Assembly (NCBI GenBank): GCA_963971305.1
Contig: OZ020308.1
Span: 35,059,275-35,123,274 of the forward strand
Reading direction: 5' to 3'
Length of the DNA: 64,000 nt
Origin: Arcuatula senhousia
Lineage: Eukaryota; Mollusca; Bivalvia; Mytilida; Mytilidae
Part shown: positions 1 through 10,750 of the stretch, one piece after another
How the letters are laid out: each line of letters begins with the position of its first letter
Numbering within the stretch: position 1 is the first letter of the stretch
Program-made: the position numbers and the translations under genes
The notes under the pieces: generated by a model
What the model was told of the DNA's origin: nothing
What the model saw: the letters and a program-made list of their open reading frames with translations, nothing else
The model's database searches: none

Positions 1-201
1 ATAAATCCAGGAAGATTATCAAAGTGTGTTTAATTCACAGTTTTCTTCAATATCTCGTAGTTTATGAACTTTGATAATGAATAAGAGTGATTTTGATAAA
101 CACACTTTGTTGTTTGAAAAATGTCATGAAAAACTACGTTCTAAGTACTCATGCAGTAAATAATTTATACCGGTAATCTTTTTAATGTTTTTCCTTTTCA
201 G
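1..201 (+). other. intron end upstream of the nSTAND3 exon
   Basis: AT-rich sequence without an ORF. It ends in a pyrimidine-rich splice acceptor (TTTTCCTTTTCAG, AG at 200-201) that joins in frame to the NTPase coding sequence. Confidence 0.7.
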
Positions 202-3200
202 GAGTAATAGAAAAGCAACTGGAAGACTGGAAAAAAGATGATGAAGTTTATGTTTCTGCAACAAGAGTTTGCAAATGTGCCTTTAACGTAGTTCAGTCTT
301 CCAAAATGACTATTTTTATTGGAGGTCCAGGATCAGGGAAATCTGCAACAAGTCGTCACATTGCTCTCCAGTATGGAAGAGATGGGTGGGATGTGATACC
401 TGTGTCCATACTACAAGAGGTGTGTGACTATGCAGATCCAGAAGCCAAGCAAGTATTTCTGATGGATGATGTTTTTGGCGTGTATTCAGTAGATAAGAAT
501 GTTCAAAATTCTTTGGAAAGGTACAAGTCAAGAATATTGTACAGTCTTGGGCTGCATTCCAAGTTGCTTTGTTCATCGCGTAAATCAATTCATAAAGAGA
601 TGAATATTTTGGATCCTTTTTGGAAAACTTTTGAACTAGACAGCAAAGAATTCATGTTAAATGAGGAAGAGAAAAGAAATGTCCTTCAAGTACATTGTGA
701 AAAGAAGAAGATCCCTGAACAAGTTTATAGAAATGTTCCTTTAACTTCTGATTTCATGTTTCCATTTCTTTGTTATTGCTATGCATCAAACAGTGCATAC
801 CAAAGATGTGGTGAACGTTTCTTTCAGAAACCACATGAATGTGTTCTGGCTGACCTAGATAGATTACAAACAAGGAACCCAATCCAATATGCTTCATTAG
901 TAATATGCTTGATGGCAAACAAACAGCTGCAGTTAACAAATGAGCTTGCAAGAGAAATGAAAGAAGATGCACTGAATGCATGCCGTGTTAATTTAGGTAC
1001 TCCAGATTTGGTTTTCATAGATGCTTTAGGTCAGCTTTGTGGCACTTATGTTCACAAATCAAATGAACAATTTTCTTTTATTCATGACTCCATGGAAGAA
1101 ATATTTGGCTATCATTTTGGTAAAGATAATGTCAAATTAGTCATAAAGTATATGTCGCCTGGTTATGTATGGAATAAGATAATTGTTTCAGATCCGCATT
1201 TCGAAGGGGATGCAGATCCCCTTTGTATTTTGGTGCACCAACAACATTACCATGCATTAGCTAAGATATTCTATAACGATATCAAAGATAAACAGCCAAG
1301 TAAGCTTTACACCATATTCAAAAACAAATCTTTGAGCAACAATTGGTTTGTTGATGCTGTGATGACTCACCTTAAAACCATCTCGATTTCATGTTTTAAG
1401 AAATTATTGGATACACGGGAAATAGAGGTATCGTATGTCTCAAGAAAAGAGGATCAAACCGCAAATAAAACCGATATGACAGATGATATTCAAAACTTCT
1501 TGATCCATTTTCAATTTTCTAAGAAGCCAGGAATATTTTGCCATTATTCCGTAAGAGTATTACGATATGTTGTTCATTTTGGTCATGTTTATTTTCTAAG
1601 ATGCATAAATAATTATGTGAAAAGTCCAACTAGACTTACAGCTAGAAGTACTGTATTGGCTGTACTGACATTCAGATTCCAAAACATCACTAATTTACAG
1701 GTATTTGGTGATGAGAATGAAAAGATACGTTTACTTGTCCTGGCATGTTTTGGTTCAAATATTTCAATGGTAAAGTATTTAATCGAGGAATTTTGTCACT
1801 CTTTCATTAACAAGGGCATTGACTCAGATTCTAATAAACATACTCCGTTTACTGCAGCTTGTACTACAGGAAACCTTGCTTTGATTCAGTACCTAGTTGA
1901 ATGCGGAGGAGACATTACGTCCAGCAAAGATGACACATTGAATCCGTTGTCTGTAGTGGTAAGAAATGGATATGTAGATGTTGTACGTTTTTTCTTGGAC
2001 AAAGGGGTAAGCATCGAGAACTATACTCTAGCACTTCCAATGGAAAACATGGAAATTTTCAAATTGCTGGTAGAGCATGGAGCAGATTTTAACTCTCAAA
2101 AGTATATACTTCCACGTGCTTCATCAGCAGGTAATATTGAACTGGTTAAGTTCTTAATCAGTAAACATGTTGACATAGATACTACAGACCCTGAAAAAGA
2201 AACTGCTCTGTTTAAAGCTGCAGAACATGGATACGATGACATTGTTGCATTTCTCTTAGCCAATGGATGTCAACTTGATCTTTGTAATTGTCGACATCGA
2301 TCACCATTACATAAGGCAGCCGAAAAGGGCCATCTAGAAATTATAAAGGCCCTTGTTGAAAAAGGAGCTTCGGTCAATAGCCTTAACATTTTAAATTCGT
2401 CCCCCGTGTTTGTTGCTTCAGAAAATGATAACTTCGAAGTTGTTTCATTCCTCATCAGAAATGGGGCAGACATACACAAATGCAATTTTCAAAATAAATC
2501 GCCTTTGTACATAGCTTCAGCTAATGGATTTTCCGATGTAGTTGCTTGTTTGGTTGAAAACGGAAGTGACGTAAATCAGTGTGATTTGGAAGGCACAGGT
2601 CCAGTGTTAGCAGCTGTGAAAGCTGGTTATATTGAGACGTCCGAAATGTTGATTGAAAAGGGGGCGGATATTACAGAAATGAATATTGAAGGATTAAATG
2701 TATTGTATGCTTCTGTAGTTTTTAACAACATTGATGTACTTACAAGGGTCATGAGGAAAAAGAATCAGTATTATTTTCAAAGACTGAATGATGACACAAT
2801 TGATTCTATAGATGAAACAACAAATGAGACAGAACGTATTAATTTAAATAAGTCTTTGTTTAAATGCTTTGTTGATTTGAAGGAAGCAAGCATAAGATTT
2901 TTGCCTGGGTGTTTGCACGAAGGATTGTTGATTACTAACGGCAAAAATATTCGTTTCATTATCAACTTGTTGGAATATCAAGTAGATTTTGTATTTCAAG
3001 TTCTCAATCGTATGATAGTAATTGGATGGGACATGGGCAGAAATGGGGAAAGTATTCTGCATGTTCTGTACAAGTATTGCTATGATAAGCCCCACATTGC
3101 TGAAAAGATGATATCATGGCTTCTTGAAAAGGAATATGACTTACACTTCCAACTATATGAAACGGCAAATGAGATGATAGAACAGTGGACACGTATTAAT

Positions 3201-3404
3201 AGTTATTACACCCTTCCTTGTAAAACTTCAAAAGAAAGACAGCACAAGTTGGAAGCAAAAAGAGCCCTCTGGAAAATGTCTTTTCTTGATATTACATCAA
3301 TGCAACTAAGAGAAGCAATATCAACCCGAAATAAAAAAGACATTGAAAAATGGAGAGACATTTGGTTATCTTTTAAGGTTCGATACAGAAGACATTCTAT
3401 ATAG
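202..3404 (+). CDS. nSTAND3 NTPase with ankyrin repeats, 3' exon of a NOD-like-receptor-type gene (5' part outside window)
   Basis: This exon encodes a P-loop NTPase followed by ankyrin repeats, the layout of STAND-class sensors thought to act in the cytosol as innate immune switches. From the Met at 306, Walker A GGPGSGKSA is at residues 6-14, Walker B VFLMDDVFG at 50-58 and a sensor-like LLCSSR at 87-92. About nine to ten ankyrin units of ~33 residues run from ~508 to ~820 (for example SPLHKAAEKGHLEIIKALV). Residues ~820-1032 match nothing I recognise. The frame continues upstream of 306 for 34 codons (204-305, including IEKQLEDWKKDDEVYVSATR, typical of the start of nSTAND3 domains) to a splice acceptor TTTTCCTTTTCAG at 189-201. 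So 306 is internal, and an N-terminal signalling domain probably lies upstream. An AATAAA sits 3 nt past the TAG. No frameshift is visible. The family call is knowledge-based; the immune role is inferred. Confidence 0.86.
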
Positions 3405-3407
3405 TTT

Positions 3408-3413
3408 AATAAA
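3408..3413 (+). promoter_or_regulatory. candidate polyadenylation signal AATAAA after the nSTAND3 gene
   Basis: A canonical hexamer lies 3 nt after the stop codon. That is unusually close, so the real 3' end may use a later signal. Confidence 0.35.
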
Positions 3414-5600
3414 CAATGTTTTAGAATGGCGACGTGGAAGTATTCATCTATTAAAGCATATGGTTTTTGTCGTGCGATGTACGTTACATGACTTTAATCA
3501 ACGAATTTATTCATTTGATTCTGAGGGAGGAACCTTGTAGTTAAGGTCAAATCAGATTACTTATTTTCTAAATTTTTGGGTAAGAAAATAGATTATTTAG
3601 TTATCATATACTGAAATTATATATAGTAGAATCTCGAGGACAGAAAATAATTTTTTTGGAGGATGAGACCAGATAGATAAATTAAATTCATTTTTCCAAG
3701 GTTAGCTATTTATTTACAAAAAACTGACAGCCCCCAAGGGGCCATTCAGAATCAAATGGTCGTCCCTTTAATAATATTTGTGTATGCTGACCATGTTTTA
3801 TTATCGATATATAATTATATCTAAGAAAGAATCAAAGAGGCACAAATTGGGCATTCGAGTTTCAAAGTCCGAAAGGGCAATGACAATCTGGAAACACAAA
3901 CAACAACAGTACGAAGAAAAACAGTGCACAAAATCAATTGAACGGAAATCAACAACCCGAACTCAAGTCATTAACAAGAGTGAACTCAAATGGTCCGGAC
4001 TGCGTGCTATAGCACACCCGACGTGCTTCTAATTTCCAATTCAGTGTGTCAAAACCGGTAAAGAAAGACAGAACAAAACCTTATATATACAAACCAACAT
4101 CTGCACTCATTTGACTGACATCCCATATTTGTCTACGAGTGCATGGTGTCTACTGTTAAATTTCTTGAGTAGAGAGCAATAGTTGGGCAACATACACTGT
4201 AACCCTGTGTGAGTAAAATCTGTATCAAATGGGTTCTCAGCCAAGGAAATCGATGTAATTCCCGCAAGCTAAATTTGAAGTAACGAATCAACTGTGATAC
4301 GAATATCAATAAGCTGGAGCGTACGGAATGTTATAATTGTGATAATGATTATTATATAATTACATTTAATCCAAAACGTCCATATCATTTTTACCAAAAA
4401 AAGGGATAATAAAACAAAGCGCATTAATATAAAGAGCGTCAGTGAGTTTGAGGCATTGAATAGATCTAGTATCTTGAACTAATGATATATACTAAGGTGT
4501 AAAGTATAACTTAACTGTCGTGAAGTAGAATATACATGATATAGTCTGAAAATAGCAAAACAGTCGGGCGAAAAGGTGTTTACACTGGGAGAATTTCTCC
4601 AAAGGGGAATTGCATGCACTTTGGAGAGGGAACGTCATTTAAAACACACACAATTAAGTGAAGCCGAAGATGAACATTACGACCTTGAACAGATGCGATT
4701 CGAATATGAAATGGTGATGAGGATGAGGAAAAGAAAAAAAATACTTAAAGCTTGTAAAGATGCAAATTGTTTAATTAACTTGATATCAAAACCAGATTCA
4801 AAAGTCGGATCAAAAGCGAAAGCTAAGGGACGTAAAGTAAGGAGCTAAGGAAATCCAGATGCTCCATATGGACATTTCAATATTTTTTCTCATCGTCAGG
4901 ACAATTTTGTTTTGAGACTTCAGATTGAAATTTGAATATCTCATGGACAAGGTGCATCTCGCTCAGTCGGCTTTTATTTTCAATCCAGGGGCCAATTGAA
5001 TAACAGCGAGCAGCGACCGCTGGTCACATTGAAGGATGCTTGCTGTTTTCCATTGTGGATGTTTTAAATTTACCTTAATTTATATTGTAGGTTGTGTCGC
5101 GTACACTTATTCCATATCTCATTTTCTTCTATTTATATGAATATATATTGTTTGAATATTGCCAGCTACGTATCCAGAGCGATACGGGATTTTTAATATG
5201 TCCTTTTGAAATGATACTGGTAGGGCTAGGGGTAAGCCTTTACAATTTATATTTATTGTAATGCTATTATGAGTTAGGTAAGGGCCAACCATACAGCTTT
5301 CATTCTCTTTGTATCACAATCGTGCTGGATATGTGGTTGAAAGATACATTTACATTGACACTCTGATAATGTATTATTGTGTATATTTATACATCTATTT
5401 GGATATTTTGGGAATTGTGTAAGGATGGTTCGTTCTCATATTTTTCTACTCCCAAGGACCATGGCTTGTTCCCAGCCATGTGCCAGCTTTAGTTTATTTA
5501 TTATCTCTCTTGTACCTTGCTCACCTCCTTCACTTATTCATGCTATGGATATTTATTGTTACCCTTTTGATTGCAAGTCCTCATTCCCCGTCGATCGTAG
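3414..5600. other. no convincing gene; one basic 90-codon frame at 4576-4848
   Basis: The only open frame of note (4576-4848, +) begins with GTG rather than ATG. It encodes a Lys/Arg/Glu-rich peptide ending KVGSKAKAKGRKVRS that I do not recognise; it may be a degenerate retroelement or exon fragment. A degenerate copy of a dispersed ~150-200-bp repeat, on the - strand, lies around 3785-3990. The rest is AT-rich with no recognisable structure. Confidence 0.5.
3785..3990 (-). repeat. degenerate copy of the dispersed 'GTGTTTACTGG/CATTCGGA' repeat
   Basis: Read on the - strand it resembles the copies at 15663-15815, 28640-28850, 37780-38010 and 61905-62110. It shares the order: a CTTTCGGACTTTG-like block, then CATTCG, and at the other side the CTTGTTAATGACTTGAGTTCGG block. 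It is strongly diverged and has no visible target duplication. Confidence 0.45.
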
Positions 5601-5679
5601 TGAGAGGGATGAATTATCTTCGAAATCGGCGCCATTTGTTATTGACCGGAAGTTGACAATTCCACATCGATTGTTGTGT

Positions 5680-5820
5680 GGCGACCAATGAAATCATTGG
5701 GAAATCGATTGATAACGTACGCCACACCTCCACAGTCCACATTGATTGATTACGCCACACCTCCACAGTCCACATTGATTGAAGCTCCACATTCCATAGT
5801 GTGGACATTGTATAAATAGC
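5680..5820 (+). promoter_or_regulatory. promoter-like block: CCAAT motifs and TATAAATA
   Basis: Within about 140 bp there is GACCAAT at ~5682, its inverted form ATTGG at ~5695, the tandem repeat, and TATAAATAG at ~5812. No gene follows downstream. An unexpressed promoter or the U3 part of a decayed solo LTR are both possible. I could not define TG...CA ends or a target duplication. Confidence 0.3.
5719..5781 (+). repeat. two-copy tandem repeat of about 31 bp
   Basis: The unit, starting CGCCACACCTCCACAGTCCA, occurs twice back to back. A partial inverted match (GTGTGGACATTG) follows near 5801. It lies just upstream of a TATA-like sequence. Confidence 0.65.
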
Positions 5821-5869
5821 AAAGATGCACTCCACTACTTGGAGACTGTGGAGAAGCCCCTTAGGTTGA

Positions 5870-7094
5870 GGACGTTTGGATCCATTTTCGTTGCTTTCCA
5901 AAGCCAGATTGAGAACAACACAGTCTTCCTCGTTTCCTGACCTAGATTTTCCAGTCTATTGGATTAAATTACTACGTTCTCACTACGATGATCCTGGAAA
6001 CGATTAAAGGGGGCTTTACTCACTCTGAGGTGTTATTTAAACCAATGCCTTACCAGCCACGGGAAAGCCACCATTGAAATAAGACGTCACTGCTTACCTG
6101 TCGAAAATTTTTGAGAGCATTTTTGAGAACAATGAAACTGTGTTGAAAAACGTCTTTGAATTGTCATAACTTTTTCTTTTTTGGTTCTACAATTTCCAGA
6201 AAAAGATAGTTTTTGAAATGTAGTGCATTTTGAAAATAAATGTTCAGTGGTTCTAAAGATCGAAAATTTGGCTGATCAAACATTTTCAACGGAAAATTAC
6301 TTGGTTTATAGAATTTTTTTGTATTAGTCTTATTTTCAAAATTAACTTTGATAAATATGCTTTCAAGAACCGTTTACAGAACCTTTTTATCTGATCAATT
6401 ATCAAAAGTTATGAGGATTTGAAATTTGACTAAATTATCCTGTCCATCGATGTTTTTTTTATTGCACTGTTTATTGCCATCCAATTTGACACTTAATGAG
6501 ATGCAAATTAGTGAATATGACATCACTAATGAGCTAGGCGAACATTCCTATACAATGCTTGTCTATATTTATGAGCGATTAGTCTTCCAGAATACCTCCC
6601 TGTGGCGGAAGACGGGCCCTGCATCCATCGATAACAAAGGATACTAAGGACCAGCTAACACGGGCGGTGGTGTGTCATGTGCTGGACGACCCATAACACA
6701 TAGCGAGTCTTTACCTTTATAGGTAAGAGTTGCTGCAGAGGCTCTTAAGGCTATAGTTACGACTATGAAAACCTATCATTCAGTATGAGCGATTCATATT
6801 TAAATTGGCCTAAGGCCCGCAGTTTAACAGTTTGGTTGCAGCCCTAGTATTACCCTTGATTGTTACAATACTTATTTACATACAGTTTAATGCCGTAATT
6901 CTCAATAGAAACAACATAGCGTGGTATATTATTATCCAAGCGTGTCTGATTTGTATGATAAAATTTATGGTACTGATGATTACTCATTTCTGTACAATAT
7001 AAAACTGTAGTTATGGTATTGTTTTCATTTATCCTCGATTAATGAAAGGGGATACACATAGTCCAAGCTCTTGTTGTTGAAAATCATATCTCAG
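5870..7094. other. no gene or recognised repeat
   Basis: AT-rich sequence. The longest frame (6426-6647) shows no family motif and is read as chance. Confidence 0.5.
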
Positions 7095-7182
7095 GACTCA
7101 GTCATATCCATAGGCAGCATTTCAATACAATTGTCCGTCTGTCAACATATACCAGTATATTTATATTTGACTATAGATGCAT
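7095..7182. repeat. 88-bp direct repeat, left copy, flanking a LINE
   Basis: Identical to 10132-10219 except one base (C versus T in the CATTTYAATAC stretch). The copy at 10132 directly abuts, and includes the ATG of, the LINE ORF1. This copy abuts the LINE 3' end. It is either a very long target-site duplication or the start of a second, tandem LINE copy. Confidence 0.9.
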
Positions 7183-7447
7183 CATATATCTTTATTTCTC
7201 AATAAACCATATGCAATGGTACAGAGATTAATACATTAAGTTATTACAATAATATATGCAATATACAAAGGTACAAACATAAATAAACATAAATGGAGGT
7301 ACAGAAAGAAGCACAATTAAAAACATACAATGTCAATATTTGTTTAATAAAGAGAAAAAAAAAGAAAAAAGGGAAAAGAGCATTGGAAAGGCTACCCTGG
7401 AGAATCTATCTTTTTCAGTTTAGTTCTAATAAATTTGCAGAGTTTCT

Positions 7448-8623
7448 TTAAAGTTGGGGTGTTCTACCTTTACGAATAATATCGTACATGGCTATCTTAG
7501 CTTTATCTGCATTATATTTTTTAGCTTTAGCAAAGTTTCCAGTTTTCGAGAATAATACCCCAAGATATACGAATTCGTTTACGATTTCTAGATCATCATT
7601 ATTATATGCAAAATGCAAGTTTCTCGGATTTCGGCCTCTCGAAAATACTACAATTTTACTTTTATCCACATTGACCTTAAGTTTCCATCTGTCACAATAT
7701 TCATGTAACAGGTTAAGTTGGTTTTGCAAATCGTCTCGTGATTCTGACAATAACACTGTATCATCAGCATAAAGAATCAAAAATAATTTTACATATAAAT
7801 TGAGCTCGATACTTATGTCGCTAGTGATACTTTGAATACCGGTTACATTATTTGCTGACATAAAATCTTCCAAGTCATTAACGTATAAGGAAAACAATAG
7901 AGGAGATAGGTTTTCTCCTTGACGTACGCCTACATTGCATGGAAAATAATCCGAGTATGTTTCACCATTAAATATTCGAGATTTAATATTACTATACATA
8001 TTTACAATTACTGCATACATCTTGCCATTGATCTGAGTTTCAAGTAGTTTACCCCATAATCCCGTTCGCCATACCGTGTCAAATGCTTTTGCAAAATCAA
8101 TAAAGCCGCAAAACAGTTTCGTTTTCTTATGTTTTAAAAGTTCAAATAATAAGTGTAATGTCATAATGCTATCAATGGTAGAGTACCCTTTTCGGAAGCC
8201 GGATTTGTTTTCATTCAACAGTAAAAATTCGTCCATAAATGCACCCAATCTTGTGTTCAAAATAGATGTAAAAAGTTTACCCATGCAACTCAGAATAGTT
8301 ATGGGTCTGTAATTTTTCGGATCTGAGATACTGCCTTTATTCTTATAAAAAGGAAGAATATTTCCTACAAGCCAAATACTAGGGACTTTGCCTGAATCAA
8401 ATATCATATTAAAAAGTTTTAAATATATTGGTAATAATATATGTGATGTATGTTTAATGTATTCATTTTCGACATAGTCGTCACCACATGCTTTGTTATT
8501 TTTCAAATCTTTAATACATTTTAGTATTTCTAATTCAGAAATCTCACAATTTATATTCATATTAATGGTATCATTTAGTACCTGCGACATTCTCGTATTC
8601 CGTGTTTTCGATACCGTCGCCAC
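7448..8623 (-). pseudogene. LINE ORF2 reverse transcriptase, C-terminally truncated
   Basis: This 391-residue frame holds all core reverse-transcriptase blocks: PKNYRPITIL, SGFRKGYSTIDSI, FIDFAKAFDTV (motif A), GVRQGENLSPLLFSLYVND (motif B) and LILYADDTVLL (motif C, catalytic YADD). It stops soon after VYLGVLFSKTG. The thumb end and Cys-rich tail that the second LINE in this window (18869-23190) still has are absent; the sequence passes directly into a 3' UTR. The catalytic residues are intact, but the protein is probably not functional. Confidence 0.85.
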
Positions 8624-9341
8624 TGTTTAGATCTTTAAAGAAATCAAACAAATTTTCTATGGCCGCGCCTGACTTTCGCCGGTCTTGTCTCGTATTAATA
8701 ATATTCCAGTATTCTTTACTGTTTTGTGTTCGCAGCGATCGTAATTTCTTTTTCATATTTCGTCGATGCGATAGCAGCGCTTTGCTAGTTTCACGCTTAA
8801 ATTCCTTCTCCGTTAGTCGAAGAATATTTCTATTTTCTTCAGATTTACGTAATCTAAATCGAGACTTTGCTACTCTGTAGGATTTTCGTTTTCTGCGACA
8901 TTCAGAATTAAACCACGGCTTTTTATTTTTCGAAGACTGTTTACCGTTATTCAGACTTCGCTCATACGTTCCGAAGACCTGTTCTGCTGGATTAACGATC
9001 AAAGCGTTTGTTTTCTCGATCAGTGCGTCAATTTTATCTTGTGATAAATTTTCGATATTGACTTCGAACCAGGAAACTAATTTACTGTCCGTTTGTATAT
9101 AATGGACAAAATTTTCAAATTCTGATTTATAGCCGAAGGCGATGCCTCCTGATTTAACTCGTTTATAATTTTGTCTATTAAGTAGCTTAAAAGTATAGCC
9201 TGGCATATCTATAGTATCAAAGTCATCAGTTTTAGTCTCAGTCAGGCAAATAAAATTATATTTACTAACAAACTCTATAAATTCTGGACAGTGCATTTTT
9301 TTCAGTATACCACAACAATTCAATGACAGAATACTGAACAT
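8571..9341 (-). pseudogene. LINE ORF2 N-terminus: endonuclease with internal deletion
   Basis: It opens with LSLNCCGI and ICLTETK, the first blocks of an exonuclease-endonuclease-phosphatase domain. After SWFEVNIENL it jumps straight to the linker found just before the reverse transcriptase (KKPWFNSECRRKRKSYR). The catalytic middle of the endonuclease (the GDFN and SDH-type blocks) is missing. The frame then shifts relative to the reverse transcriptase, with which it overlaps out of frame at 8571-8623. Confidence 0.75.
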
Positions 9342-9416
9342 ATCTGAGACATTGTTACATTTACAAACATTTCCTTTACATTTGTCACAACTATTGGTAG
9401 AATCTCCACGGGAGTC

Positions 9417-10157
9417 CTATTTGTTTTTTGGCGTCGATGTGCGGCCCTGGAATCGATTGTCTGGTGTGTGTGAGCTACCTCTCTCATATCTGTTCTTAGT
9501 GGGCGTTGATGTTTTGTCATTTTCGTCATCATGGTATACCAGTCCGTCAACATACAAGATATCTCTCACTAGCCTTACGTGACACCCCTGATTTCGTTTC
9601 TCCTTCATCACTGGATATAGACTTCGTCTTGCCTGTTCTATAGCATCCGGATACTGTCGGTTGACAGAGAATGGTGTTCCTTTCAGACGGTACGTGTTAG
9701 AAAGAACAGTTTCTAAATCCTTGTTGTAAAGGAATCGAGCTATGATCGGTCTGTAGTATTTCCCCTTTCCAGTTCCAAACCGATGTACGTTTCCCAATTC
9801 GAGCCTGTACATTATACTCAATTCATTTCGGATAAATGATCTAATAATCTGCTCAGTGTTTTCGCCTTCACGCTCGGGTAGACCTTTAAAGATAAGGTTG
9901 TATTTCATTGACCTGCATTGCAGGTCTAACACCGTGTCGCGCAGTTCATCGTTTTCAGCTCGAACGTCACTTAGAGCAGCTTGAAACTCATGTGATTTTT
10001 CAATTGAGTAGTCTTCTAAATCATTAGCTACTTTGCTGATCTGTGTTTTTAGCAGTCTAACATCTTTGATCGTATTATCTTGTTTATTTTTAGTTTCGTC
10101 GAATAGATTACCAAGTCCTTGTATATCAGCTGACTCAGTCATATCCATAGGCAGCAT
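9417..10157 (-). CDS. LINE ORF1 protein, L1-like RNA-binding chaperone
   Basis: A 246-residue frame. A predicted coiled coil covers roughly residues 20-85 (heptad-rich, ending ENDELRDTVLDLQ). An RRM-type RNP2 strand (NLIFKGLPE) follows, then a basic region and a C-terminal part rich in Asn/Lys/Thr. In L1-like elements this protein coats the RNA. ORF2 starts about 75 nt downstream. The first ~9 codons (MLPMDMTES) lie inside the 88-bp direct repeat, so this start may come from flanking DNA rather than from the element, and the true ORF1 may be 5'-truncated. Confidence 0.75.
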   Translation of the reverse strand: MLPMDMTESADIQGLGNLFDETKNKQDNTIKDVRLLKTQISKVANDLEDYSIEKSHEFQAALSDVRAENDELRDTVLDLQCRSMKYNLIFKGLPEREGENTEQIIRSFIRNELSIMYRLELGNVHRFGTGKGKYYRPIIARFLYNKDLETVLSNTYRLKGTPFSVNRQYPDAIEQARRSLYPVMKEKRNQGCHVRLVRDILYVDGLVYHDDENDKTSTPTKNRYERGSSHTPDNRFQGRTSTPKNK

Positions 10158-10219
10158 TTTAATACAATTGTCCGTCTGTCAACATATACCAGTATATTTA
10201 TATTTGACTATAGATGCAT
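10132..10219. repeat. 88-bp direct repeat, right copy
   Basis: Partner of 7095-7182 (one mismatch). On the minus strand it reads as a short 5' leader followed by the ATG of ORF1. Confidence 0.9.
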
Positions 10220-10750
10220 GGATGTGTGATTATGCATGCCCGTCTCTTCTGCCTCAGCGTTATCCAAGATATGCAAAGGTATATGCGTTCTACTCAGGAA
10301 GAGAAAAGATGCTTCGCTGACCATTCTACATGCATTTCGAGATGTTGATATAGACATTGATCTTCTGTGATTTCTCCATTTGCTAGAAAAAAGTCTTACC
10401 GTTATTCTTAATTAAATAAAATGCCTCATTTGGTTTCATGACCTCACTCAAAAGAAACAACAGATGGATATAGGTGTAAAAATCTAAAACTAATAATAAT
10501 TATTATTATTACAACACTCATTAAGCGGTTATCTAAAGCACTTGACAGTACATAAAATGCATAGAAATATGAAGATAAAAGTGTGATAAAAATATATACA
10601 ATATTATACTACCTCAGCTTATAAATTTGCTTTTTCCGTATTGATGTAATGACACTGCCCTTGGTATTTTCATATATCTGTATATTGCAATAGTCTGTAT
10701 TTTATTCCTGTATTTGGTCAATTTAATGGTTTTTTTTCTATTTCTCATTT
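10220..10750. other. no gene; AT-rich with a short TAA/TTA palindrome
   Basis: TAATAATAATTATTATTATT at about 10491-10510 is a perfect simple palindrome. Nothing else is recognisable. Confidence 0.5.

Larger units (their letters stand above)
7183..10131 (-). mobile_element. LINE retrotransposon, internally deleted, two ORFs
   Basis: A non-LTR retrotransposon on the minus strand with an ORF1 (coiled coil plus RRM-like), a shortened endonuclease and a reverse transcriptase, then a 3' UTR ending in AT-rich sequence (GAGAAATAAAGATATATG). The apurinic endonuclease loses its middle after about 94 residues, and the reverse transcriptase loses the C-terminal ~300 residues normally present. It therefore cannot move on its own. 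It is flanked by 88-bp direct repeats. Confidence 0.85.

Noticed and set aside
3343..3540. 65-codon frame overlapping the nSTAND3 stop
   Set aside because: It overlaps coding sequence in another frame and has no motif.
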